Assembly (NCBI RefSeq): GCF_035594125.1
Contig: NC_087163.1
Location: 11,876,001-11,940,000, forward strand
Reading direction: 5' to 3'
Origin: Scylla paramamosain
Lineage: Eukaryota; Arthropoda; Malacostraca; Decapoda; Portunidae
DNA length: 64,000 nucleotides
Within the stretch, counting starts at the first letter, position 1; the number at the start of each line of letters is the position of its first letter. This document shows positions 14,788 through 26,431 of this stretch, in pieces. The notes beneath the pieces were generated by a model. That model was not told the DNA's origin and did not search any database. It worked only from the letters and a program-made list of their open reading frames with translations. Position numbers and translations under genes: made by a program.

Positions 14788-15392
14788 GATTAATGAGCGT
14801 GAGGTCAATTGAACCAAATCAAGTGTGTCTGAGCCCTACACTGAAACCTGATCCAAGACCTAGGTTCGCCACCACGAGTCGGAAGGACCCGCGTGAACGA
14901 CAGGTTCGAAACCACGAGTCGGAGGGAAATGAGTTGACCCGCGTGCATCGACAGAGACTCGTTTTTGAGTCTAGTTGAGTCAAGGTTAGCAACGCCTTAA
15001 CTGTGCTTCTGAAGAGGCAACGAATCGAAGAAGTGTAGCGATAATCACTGCCCCAAAATGACTACCATAGAACTAACACTTAAGCACTTGTAATGGCTTG
15101 CCGTATTCGCTGCTTTCAAGCAAAGAGTGGAACGCAAGTTCCCAAGTTTTAAGGAGTCTCGGAGTTCGGGGTGAAGGTCACTACTAGGGGGAATCGAACC
15201 GACACTAAAGCAACACTGAGGAAATCATTGTTAGGTTTTTTAACGCTTTTATGACTAGACGCCGGTACCTCGCGTACTTTTAAAGCGGAAAAACGCAAAA
15301 ATTCACCAACAAAGAAATAAGCACAACTTCATATACACTCGAGAACAGGAAAGGAACTAGTGTAGTTATATGTATGTGTAAACATGTGTAAT
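14788..15392 (-). other. 5' leader of the retrotransposon
   Basis: About 600 bp between the primer-binding site and the chosen Gag start, with no convincing open frame. It contains an imperfect direct repeat (ccacgagtcgga...cccgcgtg) in about 14870-14945. A packaging signal would be expected here in elements of this type, but I cannot point to one. Confidence 0.7.
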
Positions 15393-15410
15393 ATCCCGGA
15401 CGGGCCCCCA
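15393..15410 (-). promoter_or_regulatory. Primer-binding site, tRNA-Pro type
   Basis: TGGGGGCCCGTCCGGGAT in the element's direction, two bases after the 5' LTR end. Its complement matches the 3' end of tRNA-Pro (ending in CCCCCA) with one mismatch in 18. It marks the start of minus-strand cDNA synthesis and fixes the element's direction independently of the coding frames. Confidence 0.85.
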
Positions 15411-15412
15411 AT

Positions 15413-16043
15413 TGTTACGTGTGAGCATACACTGAACTCTAGGGGATGGACCATGAAGGGGTGTCGCTCACACTAACAATGGAAGGGTTAAAAGAAAAGA
15501 GAAAAGGAGACATTTTAACTGCTATTTAATATCTTAAAGTTAACCCTTAAATTAAGTAACAATACAAAATTGAAGATTATTTAAGTAAGTAAAAGTAAGT
15601 AACAAGGAGTGGCAATCTGAACTGGACTGAATAACTTAAAAGACTGGTTCAGTTGGTAACTTAAGCCAAGTTAGTAAATGCATATAGATACAAATTACAA
15701 AAAATAAACACCTTTACATATACATAATAGAAAATAAATATAAATGTGTTTGTGTGTGTGTGTGTGTGTGTTTATGTGTGTGTGTGTGTGGGTGTGTAAC
15801 ACTGGTGTAACTCTTACCACCACTCTCGAGTGTATATGAGGCTCCCAGCGTATGCCAAGGCGACCTCAGAGCTGTAGCGACCCTTGGAGGAGACTGAAGC
15901 TCGATGGAACTCCACCCCTCGTTATCGGCTTGGTAGCCTGCTAGAGGTCACGTATCCAGTATGCCTCAAGTTATACACGTGGCAGCGCCACGAGTTTAGA
16001 GGCAGGCACCTGGTTCCGTGGTAGAGTAGTCACGTGTGTGACA
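15413..16043 (-). repeat. 5' LTR of the retrotransposon
   Basis: 631 bp, with TG...CA ends and the same GT-rich microsatellite as the other LTR. In the element's direction it would hold the promoter and the RNA start. I see no TATA box placed well enough to call. It is followed on the plus strand by ATAT (16044-16047), the second copy of the target-site duplication. Confidence 0.96.
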
Positions 16044-17232
16044 ATATATATTTTATTTATTTTTTTTTTTTTCTCTATAAAGAGTGTTATTTCTGGGTTT
16101 TAGCTTTTTTGGTACTAAAGAACTTAAAAACACTCGTAATACACGTTTCTCGTAATGTCCTTTCGTTTCCCAAAATTAGGGTTCTTTGCATGTATTTAAG
16201 CGTTTTTATTGGTAACTTGATCAAAAACACTCAAAATACATGTTTTTGGTAATTTTATTCTGTTTCACTATAAAGTTTGTTTTCCATGCGTTTTAGTGTT
16301 CTGGTATATAAGGATCTCAAAAACACTTAAAGGCAAGTTCTTGGTAAAAATTCGTTTTACTCCAACATAATGTTATTGCCCTCCTTTTTAGTGCTTTATT
16401 GCCTATCACGCTCAAAAATACTCAAAAGACACTTTTCTAGTAAAGTCATTTTTTTCCCACAATCGATTTTCGCATGGAATTTGGGGTTTTGGTAACTAAG
16501 AATGTTAAAAACACTGAAAATACATGCATTTAGTAAGGTTGTTCTGTTTCTCAATTAAGAGTGTTATACATGAGTTTTAGCATTTTGGTATCTAGGAAAC
16601 CTCTCCATATACACGAGATTTTGCGTTTTTTGCCTTGTGGTTCTTTTGAACTATAAAACACTCATTATAAACTTTTCTTGCAATGTCCTTTTCTTTCCCA
16701 ATATAGAGCGCTTTGCATCAAATTTCGCGTTTTTTACTTTTTTTCGTAATGTTCTTTTTTCCAGATAAATTCCCTGAATTTTGGCAGAATTTTAGCATCT
16801 CGGTACCTATGAAGATGAATATAAAAAATATAAAAAAATCCCATTTTCTTATTTTTTATTCATTATTATTTTTTTTTCTAATGAGTGTTATTTGTGGGTT
16901 TTAGCTTTTTGGTACTGAAAGAACTTAAAAATCACTCATAATACACGTTTCTCGTAATTTTCTTTCGTTTCCCAAACATAAGGTTCTTTGCATGTATTTA
17001 AGCGTTTTTATAGATAACATGATCAAAAACACTCAAAATATATATATTTGGTAATGTAATTCTGTTTCTCCATAAAATGTATTTTGCATGCGCTTTAGCG
17101 TTTTGGTACGCAAGGAGCTCAAAAACACTTAAAGGCAAGTTTTTGGTAAAATTTGGTTTTATTCCCATGTAATGTGATTGCCCTGGCTTTTAGTGGTTTA
17201 TTGCGTAACACGTCCAAAAACACTGAAAAGAC
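16044..17232 (+). repeat. Satellite, 1.1-kb type
   Basis: The array resumes exactly where the LTR element interrupted it, in the T-run half of the e-type linker, then runs through a, b, c, d, e and the a insertion. A second linker (tcggtacctatgaagatgaa) is near 16800. It ends in the gcgtaacacg variant that marks the left edge of the next inverted block. Confidence 0.9.
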
Positions 17233-17690
17233 ATGCAAAGCGTCCCATATGAGGAAATTAAAGACCTTACCAGAAATCTGTCTTTTGAGTGTTTTTTCAG
17301 AATGTTAGGCACCAAAACAATAAATAATAAGGAACTCACTCTATGTGGGAATCCAAAAGAAAATTAGTGAAAACGTGTCTTTTTCAGTGTTTTAAGTAGA
17401 AAAACGCTAAAACTGATACAAACCAACCAGTATCAAGAAGCAGAAAAACATTACCAAAAATATATATTTTGAGTGTTTTTGAGCTTGTTATCTACAAAAA
17501 AAAAAAACAGGAAAATGGATACAAAGCACTCTATATTGGGAAACAAAGGGACATTGCGAGAAAAGTGTATAATAAATAATTTATAGTTCAAAAAAATCAC
17601 AAGGCAAAAAACGCAAAAACCCGTGAATATGCTGAAACTCATGAATAACACTCTTAATTAAGAAACAGAGGAACCTTACTAAATGAGTGT
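17233..17690 (-). repeat. Inverted satellite block, copy 2 (subfamily B)
   Basis: 458 bp in reverse orientation. The left join (cactgaaaagac before atgcaaagcgtccc) and the right join (taaatgagtgt before caaaaacactaaaagg) are the same as in copy 1. A few bases are lost around 17620 compared with copy 1. Confidence 0.88.
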
Positions 17691-20600
17691 CAAAAACACT
17701 AAAAGGCAAGTTCTTCGTAAAAGTTGGTTTCATTCCTATGTAATGTGATTGCCCTGCTTTTTAGTGCTTTATTGCCTAACACGCTTAAAAACACTCAAAG
17801 ACATTTTTCTGGTAATGTGATTTTTTTCCCACATAAAGCTAGTTTCGCATGGAATTTGGGGCTTTGGTAACTAAGAATGTAAAAAAAACACTCAAAATAC
17901 ACGCATTTAGTAAGGTTGTTCTGTTTCTTGATTAAGAGTGTTTTTCATGAGTTTCAGTATTTTGGTATCTTAGAAACTTCTCCATATAGTCGAGTTTTTG
18001 CGTTTTTTGCCTTGTGATTCTGGTGAAACTATAAAACACTCATTATACACGTTTCTCGTTATATTTTTTTTTCCTTATATAAAGTGCTCTGCATATATTT
18101 TCGCGTTTTTTTTATGTAACAAGCTCAAGAAAACACAAAATATATTTTTTGGTAACTTTTTCTTCATATTGCTTGGTTTGCATCCGTTTTAGTGTTTTTC
18201 TACGTAAATATTTTAAAAGACACGTTTCCAGTAATTTTCTTTTGGATTTCCATATAGAGTGACTTTCATATTATTTATCGTTTTGGTGTCTAACATGCTT
18301 TTTGGTGCCTTTTGTGTCCCAATATAGAGTGCTTTCCATCCATTTTCGCGTGTTTTGTAGGTAACAATTACAAAAACACTCAAAATATACCTTTTTGGTA
18401 ATGTTATTCTATTTCTTCATTTTGGTTGGTTTGCATCCGTTTTAGCGTTTTCTACGTAATACACCAAAAAGACACGTTTTCAATAATTTTGTTTTGGATT
18501 CCCATATAGATTGACTTCCTCGGGTTTTATCGTGTTGGTTGCTAACATGCTGAAAAACCCTCATAAGACAGTTTCCTGGCAAAGACGTTTAATTTCCCCA
18601 TATAGGTGGCTTTGCATGCAATTTAGGGGTTTGGTACATAACAGTCCAAAAAAAAAGCTAAATGTAACTTTTTTGATAATGTTCTTATTTTGTATAATTT
18701 AATGAACTTTGCCCGAATTTTGGCACCTCCTTACCTGTGAAGATGAAAAAGAATGAAAAAAAATATCGTATTTTTTTATTTATTTTTTTTCTCAATACAT
18801 TGTAATTTGTGGCTTTTAGCTTTTTCTTACTTAATGAACTTAAAAACACTCATAATACACGTTTCTCGTAATGTCTTTTCGTTTCCCAAAAATAGGGTTC
18901 TTTGCATGTATTTAAGCATTTTTATTGGTAACATGATCAAAAACACCCAAAATACATGTTTTTGGTAATGTTATTCTGTTTCACCATTAAGTGTATTTTG
19001 CATGCATTTTAGTGTTTTGGTATCTAAGGAGCTCAAATACACTTGAAGGCAAGTTCTTGTAAAAAATTGGTTTTATTTCAATGTAATGTGATTGCCCTGC
19101 TTTTTAGTGCTTTATTGCCTAACACGCTCAAAAACACTCAAAAGACATTTTTCTGGTAATGTCATTTTTTTCCCACATAAAGCTGGTTTCGCATGGAATT
19201 TGGGGTTTTGGTAAATAAGGATGTGAAAAGCACTCAAAATACATGCATTTAGTAAGATTGTTCTGTTTCTCATTTAAAAGTGTTGTTCCAGAGTTTCAGC
19301 ATTTTGGAATGTAAGAAACTTCTCGATATACACGAGTTTTTGCGTTTTTTCCATCTATTTTCGCGTTTTTTGTAGGTAACAATTTCAAAAACACTCAAAA
19401 TATACCTTTTTGGTAATGTTATTTTATTCCTTCATATTGGCTTGTTTCCATCCGTTTTAGCGTTTTTCAGCGTAAAACACGGAAAAGACACGTTTTTAGT
19501 AATATTGTTTGGGATTCCCATATAGATTGACTTCCATGTTATTTATTGTGTTGGTTCCTAAAATGCTGAAAAAACACTCATAAGACCGTTTTCTGGCAAA
19601 AACGTTTAATTTCCCCATATAGGTGGCTTTGCATGCAATTTAGGGGTTTGGTACATAATAGTCCGAAATAAAAGCTAAATTTAACTTTTTTGATAATGTT
19701 CTTATTTCACATAATTTCCTGAATTTTGCCCGAATTTTGGCATCTCGGTACCTGTGAAGATGAATAAGAAAGAAAAAAAATATTGTAGTTTTTTTATTTA
19801 TTTATTGTTTCTCAATAAAGAGTGTTATTTGTGGCTTTTAGCTTTTTCGTAAATAATGAGCGTAAAAACATTCATTAATACACGTTTCTCGTAATCTCCT
19901 TTCGTTTCCCAAAAATAGTGTTCTTTGCATGTATTTAAACGTTTTCATTGTAAACATGATCAAAAACACTCAAAATATATGTTTTTGGTAATATTATTCT
20001 GTTTCACCATAAAGAGTGTTTTGCAGGCGTTTTAGTGTTTTGGTATATAAGGAGCTCAAAAACACTTAAAGGCAAGTTCTTCGTAAAAATTCGTTTTTCT
20101 TCAATGTAATGTGATTGCCCTCCTTATTAGTGCTTTATTGCCTATCACGCTCAAAAACACTTAAAAGACACTTTTCTGGTAAAGTCTTTTTTTTTCCACA
20201 AATCTATTTTCCCATGCAATTTGGGGTATTGGTAACTTAGAATGTGAAAAGCACTCAAAATACACGCATTTATTAAGGTTGTTCTGTTTCTCAATTAGGA
20301 GTGTTATACATGAGTTTTATCATTTTTGTATCTAGGAAACCTCTCCATATACACGAGATTTTGCGTTTTGTTTCTTGTGGTTCTTTTGAACTATAAAACA
20401 ATCATTATACACTTTTCTTGCAATGTCCTTTTGTTTACCAATATAGAGCGCTTTGCATCAATTATCGCGTTTTTTGTAGGAAATAAGCTCAAAAACACTC
20501 AAAATATATCTTTTTAGTTACGTTTTTCTATCCCTTGATATTGGTTGCTTTCCATCCGTTTTAGTGTTTTTTACGTAAAACACTGAGAAGACACGTTTTC

Positions 20601-23600
20601 AGTAACTTTGTTTTGGATTCCCATATAGAGGTGAGTTCCTTATTATTTATCGTTTTGGTGCTTAACATACTAAAAAACACTCAAAACACAGATTTCTGGT
20701 AAGGTCGTTAAATTTCTTCATATAGGAGGCTTTGCATGCACTTTAGGGTTTGGTACATTACAGTTGGAAAAAAAAAAAGCTGAAATTAACTTTTTTGATA
20801 ATAATCTTTTTTCATACGATTTCTTTGAATTTTCCCAGAATTTCGGCATCTCGGTACTATGAAGATGAATAACAAAAAAAAAAAAAATCCTATTTTTTAT
20901 ATTTTTTTATATTTTTTTATTTTCTAAATAAAGAAAGTTATTTGTTTGTTTTAGCTTTTTGTTACTCAAGGAACTTAAAAAACACTCATAATACACGTTT
21001 CTCGTAATGTCCTTTTCTTTCCCAAACATTATTATCTTTGCATGTATTTAAACGTTTTTATAGATAACATGATTAAAATGCTCAAAATATATGTTTTTGG
21101 TAAAGCTGTTTTCTCATGAAATTTGTTTTGCATGCGTTTTAGCGGTTTGTTATATAAGGAGCTCAAAAACACTTAAAGGCAAGTTTTTTTGGTATAAATT
21201 GGTGTTATTCCAATGTAATATGATTCCCGTGCTTTTTAGTGCTTTATTGCCTATCACGCTCAAAAACACTTAAAAAACGCTTTTCTGGTAATGTCATTTT
21301 TTCCTCATATAAAGGTGGTTTCGCATGCAATTTAGGGTTTTGATAACTAAGAATGTGAAAAGCTCGCAAAATACACGCATTTAGTAGGTTGTTCTGTTTC
21401 TCAATTAAGAGTGTTATTCATGAGTTTCAGCATTTTGGTATCTAGGAAGATTCTCCATATACACGAGTTTTTGTGTTTTTTTGCCTTTTGGTTCGTTTGA
21501 ACTATAAAAAACTCATTATATACTTTTCTTGCAAATTCCTTTTGTTTTCTAATATAGAGTGCTTTGCATCAATTTTCCCGTTTTTTGTAGGTAACAAGCT
21601 CAAAAACACTCAAAATATACCTTTTCGGTAATGTTTTTCTATTTCTTAATATTGGTTGGTTTGCATCTGTTTCAGCGTTTTTCTACGTAAAACACTGAAA
21701 AGACACGTTTTCAGCAATTTTGTTTTGAATTCTCATATAGAGTGAGTTCCTTATTATTTATCGTTTTGGTGCCTAACATGCTGAAAACACTCAAAAAACA
21801 GATTTCTGGTAAGGTCGTTTAATTTCCTCATATAGGAGTCTTTGGATGCACTTTAGGGTTTGGTATATAACAGTCCTTAAAAAAAGTCCTAAAATTAACT
21901 TTTTTGATAATTTTCTTTTATCATATAATAGTCCTGAATTTTTCCAGAAGTTTGGAATCTCGGTACCTAATGAAGATGAATAAAAAAAAAAATTCCTATT
22001 CTTTTATTTTCTTACTTTTTTTTTTTAAATATAGTGTGTTATTTGTGGGTTTTAACTTTTTGGTACTTAAGGAACTTAAAAACACTTAAAATACACATTT
22101 TTCGTAATGTCCTTTCGTTTCGCAAACATAAGGTTCTTTGTATGTATTTTTATAGATAACATGATCTAAACCCTCAAAATATATGTTTTTGGTAATTTCA
22201 TTCTGTTTTTCCATAAAAGGTGTTTTGCATGCGTTTTAGCGTTTTGGTATGTAATGAGCTCAAAAACACTTAAAGACAAGTTCTTGGTGAAAGTTGTTTT
22301 TATTCCAATGTAATGTTATTACCTGCTTTTTAGTGCTTTATTGCCTAACACGCTCAAAAACACTCAAAAAACACTTTTCTTGTAATATCATTTTATTTCC
22401 CACATAAAGCTAGTTTTGCATGAAATTTAAGGTTTTGGTAACTAAGAATGTGAAAAAAAACTCAAAACACATGCATTTAGTAAGGTTGTTCTATTTCTTA
22501 ATTAAAAAAATTATTCATGAGTTCCATCATTTTGGTATGTAAGAAACTTTTCTAATACACACATTTGGTAAGGTATTTCTGTTTCAAAATTAAATTTGTT
22601 ATTCATGAGTTTCAGCTTTTTGGTATGTAAGAAACTTCTTTATTTTACACGAGTTTTTGAGTTGTTTTCCTTCTGGTTCTTGTCAAACTATAAAACACTC
22701 ATATACGTTTCTCGTATTGTCCTTTTTTTTGCCATTATAAAGTGCTTTCCATCCCTTTTTTTCATTTTTTGTAGGTAACAAGCTCAAAAACACATCAAAA
22801 TAAATCTTTTTGGTAATGTTATTCTATTTCTTCATATTGGTTGGTTTACATCCGTTTTAGCGTTTTTTTACGTAAATCACTGAAAAGACACGTTTTCAGT
22901 AATATTGTTGATATTGCTGAAAAACACTCAAAAGACAGGTTTCTGGTAAAGTCGTGTAATTTCCCCATATAGGTGGATTTGCATACACTTCAGGGTTTGT
23001 ACATAACTCCGGAAAAAAAGCTAAAATTATTTTTTATATAAATTTTTTTTTTGCAAAATTTCCATTAATTTTGCCAGAATTTTGGCATCTCGGTAATTAT
23101 GAAGATGAATAACAAAAAAAAAAATTTTCTCTCTATAAAGAGTGTTATTTGTGGGTTTTAGCTTTTTGGTACTTAAGTAACTTAAAAACACTCATAATAC
23201 ACGATTTTCGTAATGTCCTTTTGTTATACAAACATAGGGTCCTTTACATGTATTTAACCGGTTTTATAGGTTAAATGATCAAAAACACTCAAAAGATATG
23301 TTTTTGGTAATGTTATTCGGTTTCTCCATAAAGGGTGTTTTCCATACGTTTTAGAGATTTAGTATGTAAGGAGTTAAAAAACACTTAAAGGGAAGTTCTT
23401 CGTAAAAGTTGGTTTTATTCCCATGTAATGTGATTGTTCTGCTTTTTAGGGCATTGTTGCATATCACGCTCAAAACACTATAAAGACTTTTTTGGTAATG
23501 TCATTTTTTTTTCCCCACATGAAGCTATTTTCGCATGTAATTTGGCATTTTCGTAACTAAGAATGTGAAAAACACTCAAAATACACAATTTGGTAAGGTA

Positions 23601-24602
23601 GTTCTGTTTATCGATTAAAAGTGTTATTCAAGCATTTCATCATTTTGGTATGTAAGAAATTTCTCTATATACACGAGTTTTTGCGTTTACTGCCTTGTGG
23701 TTCTTTTAAAACTATAAAACACTCATTTTACACGTTTCTCGTAATGTCCTTTTGTTTCCTAATATAGAGTGTTTTACATCCATTTTGGCATTTTTTTGTA
23801 GGTAACAAGCTCAAAAACACTCAAAATATATCTTTTTGGTAATGTTTATGTATTTCTTCATATAGGATGGTCATCCGCTTTAGCGTTTTTCTACGTAAAA
23901 CACTGAAAAGACACGTTTTCATTAATTTTCTTTTGGATTCACATATTGACTGACTTCCAAATTATTTATCGTTTTTGGTGCCTACCTAACATGCTGAAAA
24001 CACTGAAAAGACAGATTTCTGGTAAATTCGTTTAACTTCCCTATATAGGTGGCTTTGCATGCACTTTAGGGTTTGGTACATAACAATTCGAAAAAAAAAA
24101 GCTATAAATAACTTTTACGATAATGTTCTTTTTTCCACATAAATTCCCTGAATTGTGGCAGAATTTTGGCGTCTCGGTACTTATGAAGATGAATAACAAA
24201 CAAAAAAAAAATCCCATTTTCTTATTTTTTATTTATTTTTATTTTTTTCTAAAGAGTGTTATTTGTGGGTTTTAGCTTTTTGGTACTAAAGGAACTTAAA
24301 AATCACTCATAATACACGTTTCTCGTAATGTTCTTTCGTTTCCCAAACATAATGTTCTTTACATGTATTTAAGCGTTTTTATAGATAACATGATCAAAAA
24401 CCCTCAAAATACATGTATTTGGTAATGTAATTCTGTTTCTCCATAAAAGTATTTTGCATGCGTTTTAGTGTTTTGGTACGTAAGGAGCTCAAAAACACTT
24501 AAAGGTAAGTTCTTGGTAAAATTTTGTTTTATTCCCATGTAATGTGATTACCCTGGCTTTTAGTGCTTTATTGCGTAACACGCTCAAAAACACTGAAAAC
24601 AC
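17691..24602 (+). repeat. Satellite, 1.1-kb type
   Basis: A long forward array. Linkers near 18735, 19755, 20865, 21965, 23100 and 24180 give spacings of about 1.02-1.14 kb, the clearest regular run of the unit in the window. The subfamily-B join (taacatgc followed by tttttggtgccttttg) lies at about 18295. A short a-e duplication is seen near 22450-22620. No gene is seen. Confidence 0.92.
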
Positions 24603-25057
24603 ATGCAAAGCGTCCCATTTGAGGAAATCAAAGACCTTACCAGAAATCTGTCTTTTGAGTGTTTTTCAGCATGTTAGGCACCAAAACGATAAATAGTAAG
24701 GAACTCATTCTATGTGGGAATCCAAAAAAAAAAAATACTAAAAACGTGTCTTTTCAGTGTTTTACGTAGAAAAACGCTAAAACTGATACAAACCAACCAA
24801 TATCAAGAAGCAGAAAAACATTTAATAAAAATGTATATTTTGAGTGTTTTTGAGCTTGCTACCTACAGAAAAACGCGAAAATGGATACAAAGCACTCTAT
24901 ATTGTTAAACAAAGTGACATTGCGAGAAAAGTGTATAATGAATGTTTTATAATAAAAAAGAAAACAAGAGGCAAAAAACGCAAAAACTCGTGTATATGCT
25001 GAAACTCATGAATAACACTCTTAATTGAGAAACAAAGCAACCTTACTAAATGCGTGT
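24603..25057 (-). repeat. Inverted satellite block, copy 3 (subfamily B)
   Basis: 455 bp reversed, with the same left (gaaaacac before atgcaaagcg) and right (aaatgcgtgt before caaatacacc) joins as the other copies. Short frames across it are not coding. Confidence 0.88.
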
Positions 25058-26245
25058 CAAATACACCAAAAGGCAAGTTCTTCGTAAAAGTTGGTTTTAT
25101 TCCCATGTAATGTGATTGCCCTGCTTTTTAGTGCTTTATTGCTTAACACGCTCAAAAACACTCAAAGACTCTTTTCTGGTATTGTCATTTTTTTTCCCAC
25201 ATAAAGCTAGTTTCGCATGGAATTTGGGGTTTTGGTAACTAAGAATGTAAAAAAAAAACACTCAAAATACACGCATTTAGTAAAGTTGCTCTGTATCTTG
25301 ATTAAGAGTGTTATTCATGAGTTTCAGTATTTTGGTTTGCGTTTTTTGCCTTGTTGTTCTGGTGAAACTATAAAATATTCATGATACTTGTTTCTCGTTA
25401 TGTCCTTTTTTTTCCTTATATAGAGTGCTTCGCATCCATATTTGCGTTTTTTTTTTTTTTTATGTAACAAGCTCAGGAACACACAAAATATAGTTTTTTG
25501 GTAATGTTATTCTGTTTCTTCATATTGGTCGGTTTGCATCCATTTTAGCGTTTTTCTACGTAAATCTTTTAAAAGACACGTTTCCATTAATTTTGTTTTG
25601 AATTTCCATATAGAGTGACTTTCATATTATTTATCGTTTTGGTGCCTAACATTCTTTTTGATGCCTTTTGCTTCCCAATATAGAGTGCTTTCCATCCATT
25701 TTCGCGTTTTTTGTAGGTATCAATTTCAAAAACACTCAAAATATACCTTTTTGGTAATGTTATTCTATTTCTTTATTTTGGTTGGTTTGCATCCGTTTTA
25801 GCGTTTTCTTCGTAAAACACCGAAAAGACACTTTTTTAATAATTTTGTTTTGGATTCCCATATAGATTGACTTCCTTGGGTTTTATCGTGTTGGTTCCTA
25901 ACATGCTGAAAAACACTCATAAGACAGTTTTCTGGCAAAGACGTTTAATTTCCCTATATAGGTGGCTTTCCATCCAATTTAGGGGTTTGTTACATAACAG
26001 TCCGAAAAAAAAAACTTTAAATTTAACTTTTTTGATAATGTTCTTATTTCATATAATTTTCTGAACTTTGCCCGAATTTTGGCACCTCCTTACCTGTGAA
26101 GATGAATAGAAATGAAAAAAAAATCTCGTACTTTTTTATTGATTTTTTTTTATCTCAATAAAGAGTGTAATTTGTGGCTTTTAGCTTTTTCGTACTTAAT
26201 GAACTTAAAAACACTCATAATACACGTTTCTCGTAATGTCCTTTC
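25058..26245 (+). repeat. Satellite, 1.1-kb type, subfamily B flank
   Basis: Forward array carrying the same marks as the sequence after block 2: a long T-run in monomer b (about 25445), taaatcttttaaaagac, the short join taacattctttttgatgcc (about 25650), and ccttgggttttatcgtg (about 25875). It ends abruptly at about 26245 in an a monomer. Confidence 0.88.
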
Positions 26246-26431
26246 TCTATATTGGGAAACAAAGGGACATTGCGAGAAAAGTGTATAATGAATGTTTTAT
26301 AGTTCAAAAAAACCACAAGACAAAAAACGCAAAAACTCGTGTATATGGAGAAGCTTCCTAGATACTAAAATGCTGAAACTCATGAATAACACTCTTAATT
26401 GAGAAACAGAACAACCTTACTAAATGCGTGT
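26246..26431 (-). repeat. Truncated inverted satellite block
   Basis: 186 bp reversed, from tctatattgggaaacaaag to taaatgcgtgt. Its right breakpoint matches the five longer blocks, but its left breakpoint is different and falls in an a monomer (after gtaatgtcctttc). Confidence 0.85.

Larger units (their letters stand above)
10385..16043 (-). mobile_element. Ty3/gypsy LTR retrotransposon, Gmr1-like, defective
   Basis: A complete insertion of 5659 bp on the minus strand: LTR, primer-binding site, Gag, protease, reverse transcriptase, RNase H, polypurine tract, LTR, flanked by 4-bp ATAT duplications (10381-10384 and 16044-16047). RNase H is the last domain and a pre-integrase segment sits between protease and RT. 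That is the domain order of Gmr1-like Ty3/gypsy elements, known for their Ty1/copia-like order. The integrase core is absent, Gag has an in-frame stop and the protease triad is altered, so the copy should not be autonomous. The LTRs differ at about six of 631 positions, so insertion was fairly recent. Base composition is clearly richer in G and C than the satellite around it. Confidence 0.93.

Noticed and set aside
15230..15310. ttaacgctttt and aaaaacgcaaaaa in the element leader as captured satellite
   Set aside because: The matches are short, lack the rest of the monomer, and fit chance in an A/T-rich stretch.
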